Made by a program: the position numbers and the translations under genes. This document shows positions 14,437 to 22,344 of a stretch of DNA of 41,868 nucleotides, in pieces; the stretch's first letter is position 1; each line of letters begins with the position of its first letter. Location of the stretch: the IMG/VR virus record IMGVR_UViG_3300047551_000531, positions 1 to 41,868 of that record; one strand, written 5' to 3'. The stretch is from a virus. Under the pieces are notes generated by a model. The model ran no database searches. It was given only the letters and a program-made list of their open reading frames with translations, and had not been told where the DNA came from.

Positions 14437-15781
14437 TAGAGGTCGCCTCCAGCTCTTCATCCACATCAAAGTTATCGCCCAGCACGTCGCCTTCGGCTAG
14501 CTCACGCAGCAAGGTCTCTTGGCTGATGACGCCTGCCACATACAGATCCCGGAGGCTGTTGATGTCTGCGGGCTCAAGGCGTGCGCCAAGGAAGTCGCGG
14601 TTGACGTAGCTGCTGCCTGCGGCTGCGGCATTACCCAGGTAGGTGGCGTGCCACTGCAGGCAGTTGTCGATCATGTCCTGCATGTTCTGCGCGATCACCA
14701 TCATGGTGCTGTCGCCTTGGCTGCGGTCGATGCGCTTTGCCTCGGCGGTCTCAGCGCTCAACTTCTGGCCTAGCACTGCTGACAGGCCCAGCTCGTTAAT
14801 CTGCATCGCAAGCTGCTCAAGCCTGCGAAACTGTGATTCAAAGCTCTTGCCTGCCGGCTCGATGTACTCGGCACGTCCCTCGGCCGGGAACGCGATCGCC
14901 TCGCCCGGCCCTGCTGATACCTCCTCAGCGCTTGACGGGAACCCGTAGAACGCCAGCATCGGCACCGCCGAGATGTGAAGCTGGTTGTCCAGGTCAGACT
15001 GCACCTGATAGGTCTTCAGGTTCAGCTCGGCGATGTCCTCCAGCGGCGGCCGCGACTCCATGAACGCATGGCGCTGGGCGTAGGCGATCGTGAATGGGAT
15101 CTCGCTCAGGCTGGTGCGACCCTCATCGACGACGGTGAAGTCGCCGTTGTCCTGTTTGCGGTGGATCCGGTACTCGCCAGGTGTCAGCACCCTGATCTGC
15201 TCGACAGCCTTCTCGCCGAACTCGCCATCAGGCACGGTGACCACTTCGGCCAGCCGTAGCTGCGTCAGTACTTGCTTGCCTTCTTGCGTCTCGGTGCGCC
15301 AGCCAAGGATCTGCCGCGGCGTGTAGGTCACCCAGTAGGGTCTACCCCCAGTAGCAGGTGCATCCACCAGTGTGCCAACGTGGCCATAACGGACCATCTT
15401 GCGGGCTGCTTCATAGGTCCAAACGTTGAGGTCATTCCCTTGGAGATCGACATCGAATAGTTGCTCACGGATCACATCGGCAGTGTCATCCAATCGCACG
15501 GGCTTACGAGTCAACATGCCAGCCAGCATCCGCTCAAGGCGGATGTAGTAGGGCGGGCAGACGCTACGGGCTAGGCGGTTGTCGTAGGACTCATCCTGCT
15601 CGCGTGGCTCCTGCGGCAGGTAGCGGCGATGCTTCTTGCGCATCCCGTAGGTGCCCTGCAGCAGATCCTCGATCAGGATCCAATGCGGCTCTTGCGCGAA
15701 CCAAGTCGTGTTCGGGTCGTTGACCTTGGTGACGGTGCGCTGTGCTAGCGGCCGGTCGTATGCGTTAAAGCCTGTGTACAC
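14312..15781 (-). CDS. Portal protein (DUF4055 type)
   Basis: This 489-aa protein matches the DUF4055 portal family. Features include WILIEDLLQGTYGMRKKHRR near residue 35, RLERMLAGMLTRKPVRL, and a central QSDLDNQLHISAVPMLAFYG. The stem-helix region is LGQKLSAETAEAKRIDRSQG. The C-terminus is acidic. Twelve copies form the vertex through which DNA is packaged. It lies between terminase and MuF genes as usual. The start ATG at 15781 follows a 29-nt gap after a small membrane-protein gene. Confidence 0.9.
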   Translation of the reverse strand: MYTGFNAYDRPLAQRTVTKVNDPNTTWFAQEPHWILIEDLLQGTYGMRKKHRRYLPQEPREQDESYDNRLARSVCPPYYIRLERMLAGMLTRKPVRLDDTADVIREQLFDVDLQGNDLNVWTYEAARKMVRYGHVGTLVDAPATGGRPYWVTYTPRQILGWRTETQEGKQVLTQLRLAEVVTVPDGEFGEKAVEQIRVLTPGEYRIHRKQDNGDFTVVDEGRTSLSEIPFTIAYAQRHAFMESRPPLEDIAELNLKTYQVQSDLDNQLHISAVPMLAFYGFPSSAEEVSAGPGEAIAFPAEGRAEYIEPAGKSFESQFRRLEQLAMQINELGLSAVLGQKLSAETAEAKRIDRSQGDSTMMVIAQNMQDMIDNCLQWHATYLGNAAAAGSSYVNRDFLGARLEPADINSLRDLYVAGVISQETLLRELAEGDVLGDNFDVDEELEATSNAGLDLQSAGPADRLASGSDDMDRAEEAEEAGAGLYDMQPS

Positions 15782-15810
15782 GACCGCTAGCTAGTGACAA
15801 TGGTGTCAGT

Positions 15811-15954
15811 TTACGGCTTCAGTCCCTGATGACAGGCCGGGTGGTTGTGATGCGCTTGTACGACCTGATCACGGCCCATGCTGACGCCAACGGCGTAGAT
15901 CATGAACAGAAGGACTAGGGATGCGATGCGGTTGATCATGGTGTTGGTGGTCAT
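15811..15954 (-). CDS. Small single-span membrane protein, 47 aa
   Basis: Translation gives MTTNTMINRIASLVLLFMIY followed by AVGVSMGRDQVVQAHHNHPA and a short end. One hydrophobic segment (about residues 9-24) follows a short polar N-terminus; the remainder is His/Gln-rich. It lies between a 60-aa gene and the portal gene in the same direction. The function is unknown; inner-membrane location is inferred from the helix. A role in lysis timing or superinfection control is possible but unsupported. Confidence 0.65.
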   Translation of the reverse strand: MTTNTMINRIASLVLLFMIYAVGVSMGRDQVVQAHHNHPACHQGLKP

Positions 15955-15982
15955 GGTTGGGATGGTAGGAGCCCCGAAGGGC

Positions 15983-16165
15983 TTAGGCGGGTTTCTTGGC
16001 GCGGGTGACAGCCCGATTGCCGAGGTACATGATCGCCTCGTTCAGGGTGCAACGGCGGCCACAGATGACCAACATTCCCTCAGGCGTAACCGTCAAGCCG
16101 TCGTGCCACATGGTGGTGCCGGTCTCGATGGCCATGCGCTTGAGCTGAAGGACTGAAGTGTGCAC
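15983..16165 (-). CDS. Small hypothetical protein, 60 aa
   Basis: The protein contains MAIETGTTMWHDGLTVTPEG then MLVICGRRCTLNEAIMYLGN and a basic tail. It may start at an internal ATG (16135), giving 50 aa. It lies in the 480-nt interval between TerL and portal, in the same direction as its neighbours. No family is recognised. The balanced composition argues for a real gene, but there is no strong ribosome site. The 97 nt between it and TerL hold nothing I can name. Confidence 0.5.
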   Translation of the reverse strand: MHTSVLQLKRMAIETGTTMWHDGLTVTPEGMLVICGRRCTLNEAIMYLGNRAVTRAKKPA

Positions 16166-16262
16166 CTGAAGCGCAGCCTCTGGGCTGCCGAGTGGAGGAC
16201 CGTTGCCCCCGATGCACTGATCCTACACCATGGTCAGCCGTGGTGCGCCTTTGTTGCAAACC

Positions 16263-17612
16263 TCAATACAGCCTCACCCCAGTGCCGCGGCCAGCGCCAG
16301 CGTGTAGCGGGTTGAACTCACGCCAGACCAAATACCCGAGCGCATCGTTCATGTGGTCGAACCCTGCGTCCTTGTCCGGCTCGCCCTTGTCGCTGTAGCA
16401 CTGCAGCTCCAGGCACTCGATCACGCGACGGCAGCCAGCAGCTACCTGCAACCGAACCTGCCCTTTGCCGTTCTCCAGCAGCGCCTGCACGGCTGCGACT
16501 CGGTCACGCACTGGCGGGTTGCTGCGTGGTGACTGGTTCGACATGCCGTAGGACTCAAGGATCTGGATATCGGTCTGGCTTGCGTTGGTGCTGCGGCTGC
16601 CACCGCTCGCGTCGGGGTAGGCGTAGATCTGCTGCTGCGGGTACCGGCGGCGGATTTCCTGCGCTAGGGCGTCGGTGTCATGCGCACCGGCAATCTCGTC
16701 GATCACCAGCAGGCCATTGCCAAGCCGTACAGCGATCACCGCAGACATATTGCCAACGTTGAAGTCCACGCCAATGCGCAGCGGTTCCTTGCTGATGTCA
16801 GGCACCGCGGTGGTGACGTGCTTTGCCCGGTCGAACCGGTCATACACCTGCCCAGTGGTCAGGTTGACGAACTCACCGTCGAGGTACGCCCGCAGCAGGC
16901 TTGGGTCGTAGTTGGCTTCCAGCCGCTCGATGAAGTCCGGCGGCAGGTGCGGGTTGTCTGCCGTGCGCATCTTGATCAGGTGCCGGTCTGGCCGCGCCTT
17001 GGCTTCATCACTGCCGAACGTATTCCACATCCAGCGGAACCCCTCGGGTGTCGATGCCGCACCAAACTGCCGGACATTGCCGCTGCGCAGTCGGCCAAGG
17101 ATCTTAGGAAATGCCTTGTTGGCAATGCTCGGCGTCACCGTGTCGATCTCATCAGCGAGCACCCATGCAAGGTTCAAGCCGATGATGCGGCTCCAGTTCT
17201 CAAAGCTGCGGCACAGGATCTTGGTGTCACCGCCAGGCAGGTGCAGCATGTACTCCGGCAACGGGCTGGCACGGAACGTGTATGGGATGCCATAGGCATC
17301 AAGGAAGTCATCAAAGTCCGTCTGCCAGATGTCGCGGATCAGCGGCCCGGTCGGCTCCATCACCGCACCGATGTAACCCTGATTGGCCGCGGCCAGCATC
17401 ACCGCTTTGGCGCATAGCGCCCTGGTCTTGCCAGCGCCGTAGCCAGCACTGATGCCAATGATCTGCGTTGCGGTGTCATCCACAAACGCAAGCTGCCCAG
17501 GGTGCAGGTCGCTGCGGATGCGGTCGATCAGGTCAGCGGTGTCCTCAGGCGTCTGCTGCTGCAGGAATGACAACAGCGGCACATCTTCGCAGATGCCTGA
17601 CAGCAGGCTCAT
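16263..17612 (-). CDS. terL: Terminase large subunit
   Basis: This 449-aa packaging motor has an N-terminal ATPase with Walker A GYGAGKTR (residues 57-64), Walker B AWVLADEID (149-157) and coupling motif GAASTPEG (184-191). The C-terminal RNase H-like nuclease has Asp283 in IGVDFNVG, the PDASGG segment (333-338) and FDHMNDALGYL (418-428). The protein docks on the portal and cuts concatemeric DNA. Its start overlaps the TerS stop (ATGA). Whether packaging is headful or cos-type cannot be read here. Confidence 0.95.
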   Translation of the reverse strand: MSLLSGICEDVPLLSFLQQQTPEDTADLIDRIRSDLHPGQLAFVDDTATQIIGISAGYGAGKTRALCAKAVMLAAANQGYIGAVMEPTGPLIRDIWQTDFDDFLDAYGIPYTFRASPLPEYMLHLPGGDTKILCRSFENWSRIIGLNLAWVLADEIDTVTPSIANKAFPKILGRLRSGNVRQFGAASTPEGFRWMWNTFGSDEAKARPDRHLIKMRTADNPHLPPDFIERLEANYDPSLLRAYLDGEFVNLTTGQVYDRFDRAKHVTTAVPDISKEPLRIGVDFNVGNMSAVIAVRLGNGLLVIDEIAGAHDTDALAQEIRRRYPQQQIYAYPDASGGSRSTNASQTDIQILESYGMSNQSPRSNPPVRDRVAAVQALLENGKGQVRLQVAAGCRRVIECLELQCYSDKGEPDKDAGFDHMNDALGYLVWREFNPLHAGAGRGTGVRLY

Positions 17613-17932
17613 GACATCTCAAACTGCAAAAGCCGAGCCTGCTTGTCCAAGGCAATCAGCGCAGTGTTGAGCTGATCCTTCTCAGATGCGCGGCGCTCGT
17701 AATCCATTGCCCTAGCAAGTGCGCCCTCTAGCCATGTTGGACGCAAGATTGCAGCATCTTTGGAAATAAACTCACGAGCACGAGCAATGTAAGCATCAGC
17801 CTGACGCTCACCGACCCCCCAGTTTTCTGCGGCAAATTGAATGATCTGCTTCCTGCTGTAAGCGCGCAAGAGCAAATCATAAACAGCATTTGTGCGCTGT
17901 TCAGACTCTGTGCCGTTGCACTTGCGCGCCAT
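17609..17932 (-). CDS. terS: Terminase small subunit-like protein
   Basis: This 107-aa protein lies directly before TerL with an ATGA overlap. It has an N-terminal HTH-like helical segment (TNAVYDLLLRAYSRKQIIQF, then GVGERQADAYIARAREFI), followed by a charged helical C-terminus. Size, DNA-binding look and position fit a TerS that recognises phage DNA for packaging. Sequence similarity to a named TerS family cannot be confirmed by eye. Confidence 0.78.
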   Translation of the reverse strand: MARKCNGTESEQRTNAVYDLLLRAYSRKQIIQFAAENWGVGERQADAYIARAREFISKDAAILRPTWLEGALARAMDYERRASEKDQLNTALIALDKQARLLQFEMS

Positions 17933-17936
17933 TGTA

Positions 17937-18977
17937 TTACTCCCTGATTTGAATTGGCATGATGAGGTATGTCTGCTCTGTCATGCTAGTCGGCGTCAAC
18001 ACCACTGGGGTTGTTGAGCTGTTGGCTGACAGTGTAACAGTCTCCGCCGAGCGCATGGCTTTCAGGCCATCGAGCAGGTAGTGCACGTTGAACGCCCAGG
18101 TGCCGGTTGCGGTGCCTTCGTAGGTGATCAGCTCTTTGCCGCTGTTGGCATCGGCTTCGGCGGTGATAGCCAGAGCGCCAGCAGCGGCTACCAGTTTGAC
18201 CACTGAGTTGTGCGCCTCAGCGATCAACGCGACGCGCTCTAGGCATCGGGTAAACCGGTGCCGGTCCATGGTCATGGCGTGCTGGAAGGACTTGGGCATC
18301 AATGCCACCACGTCGGGGTACTTGCCATCGAGGATGCGGCTGTACATGACGATGCCATCACCGGCGTCGATGACCGCCTGCCCCTTGGCCGCCGCTACTG
18401 TCACCATCCGATCCTGCAGCAGCTTCATGGTCGCTGCCGGCAGCACCAGATCAATGCCATCGGGCAACGCCACAGGCACACGCATGAGCCGATAACCGTC
18501 GGTGGACTCCATGAACCCAGCGGCGAGGTGAATGCCCTGCAGGATCTGCTTGCTGCTGTCGGTGCTGACGGCTGCCATGCAAGCACGCACACCAGCGGTG
18601 AGGTCCAGCTCAGCGCTAGGAGCCTCCACAGCAGGCAAATCGGGATAATCCGCCGCATCCTGCACAGCAAGGCCATAGGAGCCGCTGGAAGCCGTCACAG
18701 CGCCGTCTGACAGGGTCACAGGCTCGCCGTCGTCCATGCGGCTCACAAGGCCAGCCAGCAGCCGATACGGCAGCGCCACGGTGCCGGGTGTGTCAACGGC
18801 TGCGGGAACGGTGACCGTGATGCCGAGGTCCAGGTTGAAGCCGGTGACGGTCATGGTGCCACCACTGGCGGCTACCAGACAGCAGGACAGGATCGGATGG
18901 CTGTTGCTGGTGCTGATGGCCGGCGCAATGGTGCGCAAGGCATGGCTGAGATCAGCCTGTGTGGTGATGAGTTTCAT
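17937..18977 (-). CDS. dnaN: DNA polymerase III sliding clamp (beta subunit) homologue
   Basis: This 346-aa protein resembles bacterial DnaN (about 366 aa). It has LSHALRTIAPAISTSNSHPI at the start and VTGFNLDLGITVTVPA in domain I. Around residues 160-175 there is STDGYRLMRVPVALP. The pattern YPDVVALMPKSFQHAMTMDR then FTRCLERVALIAEAHNSVVK marks domain III, and the end YLIMPIQIRE matches the clamp C-terminus. It would give the host or phage replicase processivity or act as a loading platform. It is encoded just upstream of TerS (4-nt gap), an unusual place for a replication gene. No phage DNA polymerase is visible, so it probably works with host Pol III. Confidence 0.92.
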   Translation of the reverse strand: MKLITTQADLSHALRTIAPAISTSNSHPILSCCLVAASGGTMTVTGFNLDLGITVTVPAAVDTPGTVALPYRLLAGLVSRMDDGEPVTLSDGAVTASSGSYGLAVQDAADYPDLPAVEAPSAELDLTAGVRACMAAVSTDSSKQILQGIHLAAGFMESTDGYRLMRVPVALPDGIDLVLPAATMKLLQDRMVTVAAAKGQAVIDAGDGIVMYSRILDGKYPDVVALMPKSFQHAMTMDRHRFTRCLERVALIAEAHNSVVKLVAAAGALAITAEADANSGKELITYEGTATGTWAFNVHYLLDGLKAMRSAETVTLSANSSTTPVVLTPTSMTEQTYLIMPIQIRE

Positions 18978-19174
18978 GATGCAGCTTCGGTGAGGATTGA
19001 AACCAGCCGGTTGTAGTCGGCTTCAAATGACGCGACCAGTTCAGCAGGGATGGGCTGCTGATCGTCTTTGGCATTGTCGCGGATCGCGGCAGCATACGCA
19101 AGCGCACGCTCCATGGCGTCATGGAGCCGGTTGATCACGGGTTGCTGCTTGGCTGCGATGTTGATGAGATCCAT
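18974..19174 (-). CDS. Small helical protein, 66 aa
   Basis: The protein reads MDLINIAAKQQPVINRLHDA and continues as an Ala/Glu/Asp-rich amphipathic helix pair ending SILTEAAS. The stop overlaps the DnaN start as ATGA. The start lies 40 nt inside the preceding gene. The family is unknown; the position suggests a replication accessory role. Confidence 0.6.
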   Translation of the reverse strand: MDLINIAAKQQPVINRLHDAMERALAYAAAIRDNAKDDQQPIPAELVASFEADYNRLVSILTEAAS

Positions 19175-19407
19175 GTGAGGGTGAAAGCAACAAGCTGCTC
19201 AACCAGTCGCCGTGGGATGTCACCACGGACACTGGCGAGCGCATCTGACACTAGGCGGTGATAGCCAGCAACGGTAATGCCACCATTGCAATTCGCAACA
19301 AGCGCGCGACTGCGGATCAACTCTGCCCGACTGATACCTGCCGCTGCTGCGGCCTGGTCGAGCACTGCCAGGTCAGCGGGCTCAAAACGGACTTTGACTT
19401 CCTTCAT
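19135..19407 (-). CDS. Ribbon-helix-helix-like DNA-binding protein, 90 aa
   Basis: The N-terminal part, KEVKVRFEPADLAVLDQAAA then AGISRAELIRSRAL, has the strand-helix-helix pattern of CopG/Arc-type proteins (basic beta strand, then two helices with SRAELIR). It is the first gene downstream of the iteron-like gap and could bind those repeats as an autoregulator or origin factor, which is an inference. The C-terminal 45 residues are of unknown role. Confidence 0.7.
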   Translation of the reverse strand: MKEVKVRFEPADLAVLDQAAAAAGISRAELIRSRALVANCNGGITVAGYHRLVSDALASVRGDIPRRLVEQLVAFTLTWISSTSQPSSNP

Positions 19408-19654
19408 AACGGTCCGAACGGTCGCCTAACGGTGGGCGTTCGGCCGAGATCGCCCGCCACCACTGGGCTGAGGCCCTAACCTAACACTCCTAACGCTAAA
19501 AAAGACATATACATACAAGAAGAAGCATCCCACCTACCCACTTACCTACGCCTTCTCTCTTATAGGGGGGCTCTTCCGAAAAACCGTTAGGACCGTTAGG
19601 ACCGTTAGTTTCCAGTCATACCAACGGTTTTCAGCCGAACGCCTCCGAACGGTC
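19408..19654. repeat. Intergenic region with ACCGTTAGG iterons, candidate origin/operator
   Basis: This 245-nt gap is the largest in the genome. Three tandem 9-bp units ACCGTTAGG start at 19583, 19592 and 19601. An inverted copy (CCTAACGGT) lies at 19425-19433. Two copies of the related CCGAACGGTC, inverted, sit at 19414-19423 and 19645-19654. A C/T-rich tract (about 19528-19565) and an A/T-rich stretch (19495-19518) lie between. Iterons next to primase-helicase and clamp genes fit a replication origin or a repressor operator. A minus-strand promoter for the packaging operon could also lie here. Confidence 0.65.
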
Positions 19655-22112
19655 AGGCAGCCTCGAGCGGGATTTTAGTGGCTCGACTGTTACCGCCTGA
19701 ACCTTTAAACCAAATAACGCCCACCTTCTCCGCACCTGGCAAACGCGCCAGCACGGTGGACCAGCAGTTGCTCCAGGGAGTGTCCGAGAGGATGGCTGCA
19801 ATGGCGTTGGCGGTGTTGGACACGCAAATGGCGCCCTGCTCCGCCTTGATGCCATTGCGACCAAGGGTGGCAGTTGCGAGGTCTGCTGTGACATCAACAT
19901 CGTGACCATGATGCAGCGCCAGATCTACAAGTTCACCAATAGTCCTGGTGACAACCTTGCTGCCTTCAACGCGCATTTGATGCTGCAGGATGCGCTGTAG
20001 GCAACGCTTTTCATCTGGTATCTCAATCGACTGGGAGTAAGGTTCCCAGTTGTTCTGCTCAATCAATTGCCATGCTTGATCGCGGGTGACAACCTCACTG
20101 GACTGCAAAGACCATGCACCTGCTAACAGCGTGCCATATTGATCACCAAGCCGTTGGCTATCAAATGCGTCTGCTGCTGCACGGGTAAAGATACGAACGC
20201 TCTCCCTGATCACGGGTATCAACGCAATCGTGCGGGCCTGTAATCGCTGACCAATGGCTTGGGATATGTGCTTGTCAAGGTCACGATCGAGCGATTCCCA
20301 GTGCGCAATACGTTCAGCTTTTGGCATCTCATTCGGATTGCGCAAGGTGAGCTGAGCAAAGCGTGACTTGTCGGCACCTTGTTTCAGCGCCGTTGCAATA
20401 CTGCTCATCAGAAACATTGACCGGATCGTGTAACGCTGCGTATCGCCCTCAGGACTGCCCTTGAGTGTGTGCGCATTGGATTCGCTGCTGGCGACACGAG
20501 CAAGCCCGAGGATCGCCTGCATCCGCTGCTGATCAGTGCGTTCATTGGACTCGGCTTCATCAAAGACAACCGGCAGCGCATCAGCACGGAGCGCCTGCCG
20601 GATGCCGGGTTCGGTGGTGTTGCCACCAACGTTCAGGCCCATGTCACCTAGCAGTGGATGGACATAACGATCAAGGATGGCGGACTTACCAGAGCCTGCG
20701 CCTGCGGTCAACCAGGCATGTGGACGCCATTGCAGTGCACCGCAGATGGGCGCAAGGGTTACCCAACCGGCGAGCAGCAGTCCTGACGCTGGGACTTCCC
20801 ATCGAAACCGCTCGGCAATTTCAGCGATGATGTATGCCTCGGTGTCATCAAGTGGCTTGACGTCACCAGGGCCACGGAGCTTGGCAAGACGCTGGTAGAG
20901 GTAAGCACTGCCATCAACGCCAGCGCTGACATCACGGCTGATGCCATTGACGACAAGGCGATCACCTAGGTGCAGCACACTGCTTCGTTGATCCCACCAT
21001 GCGCCACGGCCACGGATGCGATCAGGGCTGTAGACGCCAACAGCAGCCTGCCGCTCAAACAAGCTGCTTGCCGCTGCAGTCCAGTTGACACCAGTCTTGG
21101 ACGGGTACAAGGTCTCCCAATAACCAAGAGGCGCGAGTGACACCAGATTGGTTCCGGTGTGGCTGCTGCGTGACAACCGGGTTACCTGGCCAGTGCTGTG
21201 CGGCTGGTAGTAGAAGCTGTCATTGTCAAAGCCAAGGCAGGTGAAACAACCATCAGCTTGTGGTATGGGATCTGGTTCAGCAACCGGATCAGCGGGCATC
21301 GGCTCAGGCAGCTCAACTGGCGCTGAGCGGTTGGACATGAGATGCGCTGCGGCTTGAGCTGCCGACCAATCGGCATCAGCAAGGTCCCATCCTTCAGGCA
21401 CACCATCTGGCGGGTGAACAATACGGACCTGCGCGGCACCAGCAGCCAGCAACCGCGGTGCGAGTTTGGCCATGGCTTCACGGCCTGGCATGTCGGCATC
21501 GGGCCATAGCACGCAACGGCGACCGGCGACCGGCGACCAGTCGGCTTTGTCAATGGCTTTGCAACCTGACGGCCATGTGGCTACGGCGTGACCGGTGAAC
21601 AGGGCAGCGGCTGCGTCGGCGGTCTTTTCGCCTTCAACGATCAACAGCGGCAGGTTGCTGTCACGCCGCGGCCAGTACAGAGGACGCGGTGCTGGCGGTG
21701 CCTTCCATCGCCATGCGTCGCCATCCCACCACAGCGGGCGGATGCGCTTGCCAGGAAACCGGCAGACGTAGAAGGTGTTGGTGTATCGCCAGACGTGATC
21801 AGCGCCAGCGGTCGGTGGCTCTGGTATCACGGTCAGATGCTGCTCAATCCGCTGCGCAGCTTCTGCGAACGACCAACCCATGCGCCGCATCAGCAGATCC
21901 ATGCCACTACCTGCGCCGCCTGTGCCGGACTTGCCGCCGCATTTGTTGCAGAACCAAGAGCCGGAGCCGTCTTGGTCATCAAAGCGGTAGCGGTCCTTGC
22001 CACCACAAAGCGGGCAGGGCTGGTGCTTATCGGTGAGCTGGTCTGGGGTCAGGCCACCAAGCTGCTGCAGCAGATCAGGCCACCTGCCGCGTGCTGCGTC
22101 GAGGATGGTCAT
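19653..22112 (-). CDS. Bifunctional DNA primase-helicase
   Basis: This 819-aa protein has three parts. First is a P4-type zinc-finger (C33, C36, C55, C58: CPLCGGKDRYRF...WFCNKCGG). A TOPRIM-like primase part follows around residues 153-260 (LLIVEGEKTADAAAALF, then VLWPDADMPGREA). The C-terminal helicase (DUF927-like) has Walker A TAGAGSGKSAI near 468-478 and acidic FDEAESNERTDQQRMQAI near 520. It would unwind and prime phage DNA. The ATG at 22112 overlaps the upstream gene stop (ATGA), and the stop borders the iteron region. Confidence 0.93.
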   Translation of the reverse strand: MTILDAARGRWPDLLQQLGGLTPDQLTDKHQPCPLCGGKDRYRFDDQDGSGSWFCNKCGGKSGTGGAGSGMDLLMRRMGWSFAEAAQRIEQHLTVIPEPPTAGADHVWRYTNTFYVCRFPGKRIRPLWWDGDAWRWKAPPAPRPLYWPRRDSNLPLLIVEGEKTADAAAALFTGHAVATWPSGCKAIDKADWSPVAGRRCVLWPDADMPGREAMAKLAPRLLAAGAAQVRIVHPPDGVPEGWDLADADWSAAQAAAHLMSNRSAPVELPEPMPADPVAEPDPIPQADGCFTCLGFDNDSFYYQPHSTGQVTRLSRSSHTGTNLVSLAPLGYWETLYPSKTGVNWTAAASSLFERQAAVGVYSPDRIRGRGAWWDQRSSVLHLGDRLVVNGISRDVSAGVDGSAYLYQRLAKLRGPGDVKPLDDTEAYIIAEIAERFRWEVPASGLLLAGWVTLAPICGALQWRPHAWLTAGAGSGKSAILDRYVHPLLGDMGLNVGGNTTEPGIRQALRADALPVVFDEAESNERTDQQRMQAILGLARVASSESNAHTLKGSPEGDTQRYTIRSMFLMSSIATALKQGADKSRFAQLTLRNPNEMPKAERIAHWESLDRDLDKHISQAIGQRLQARTIALIPVIRESVRIFTRAAADAFDSQRLGDQYGTLLAGAWSLQSSEVVTRDQAWQLIEQNNWEPYSQSIEIPDEKRCLQRILQHQMRVEGSKVVTRTIGELVDLALHHGHDVDVTADLATATLGRNGIKAEQGAICVSNTANAIAAILSDTPWSNCWSTVLARLPGAEKVGVIWFKGSGGNSRATKIPLEAA

Positions 22113-22324
22113 CGCTTAGTTGCTGGCAGGATGCCATCGCGGTGCAGGCGCATGGCTTCCTCGACCACAAGCCGTAATACTGCCGACCGTGACAGCCCAG
22201 CCACACGGCGGGAATCAAGCCAGGCAAGCTGCTCAGTCGTGAACTGGACAGCCAATGGATGCGATAAGGCCACGGTTCCTAGCGGTTGCTTGCGCAGTCT
22301 ACCGGATGCTGCTAGCGTTGCCAT
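22109..22324 (-). CDS. Ribbon-helix-helix-like protein, 71 aa
   Basis: From the ATG at 22324 the protein contains LAVQFTTEQLAWLDSRRVAG then LSRSAVLRLVVEEAMRLHRD, an RHH-like strand-helix-helix pattern (QFTxEQLxWLD...SRSAVLR). It starts back-to-back with the plus-strand helicase gene and ends in an ATGA overlap with primase. A longer reading from 22402 would extend into the divergent gene and is less likely. It may regulate the divergent junction; this is an inference. Confidence 0.7.
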   Translation of the reverse strand: MATLAASGRLRKQPLGTVALSHPLAVQFTTEQLAWLDSRRVAGLSRSAVLRLVVEEAMRLHRDGILPATKR

Positions 22325-22344
22325 GCCGCAACCGACACGAACAA

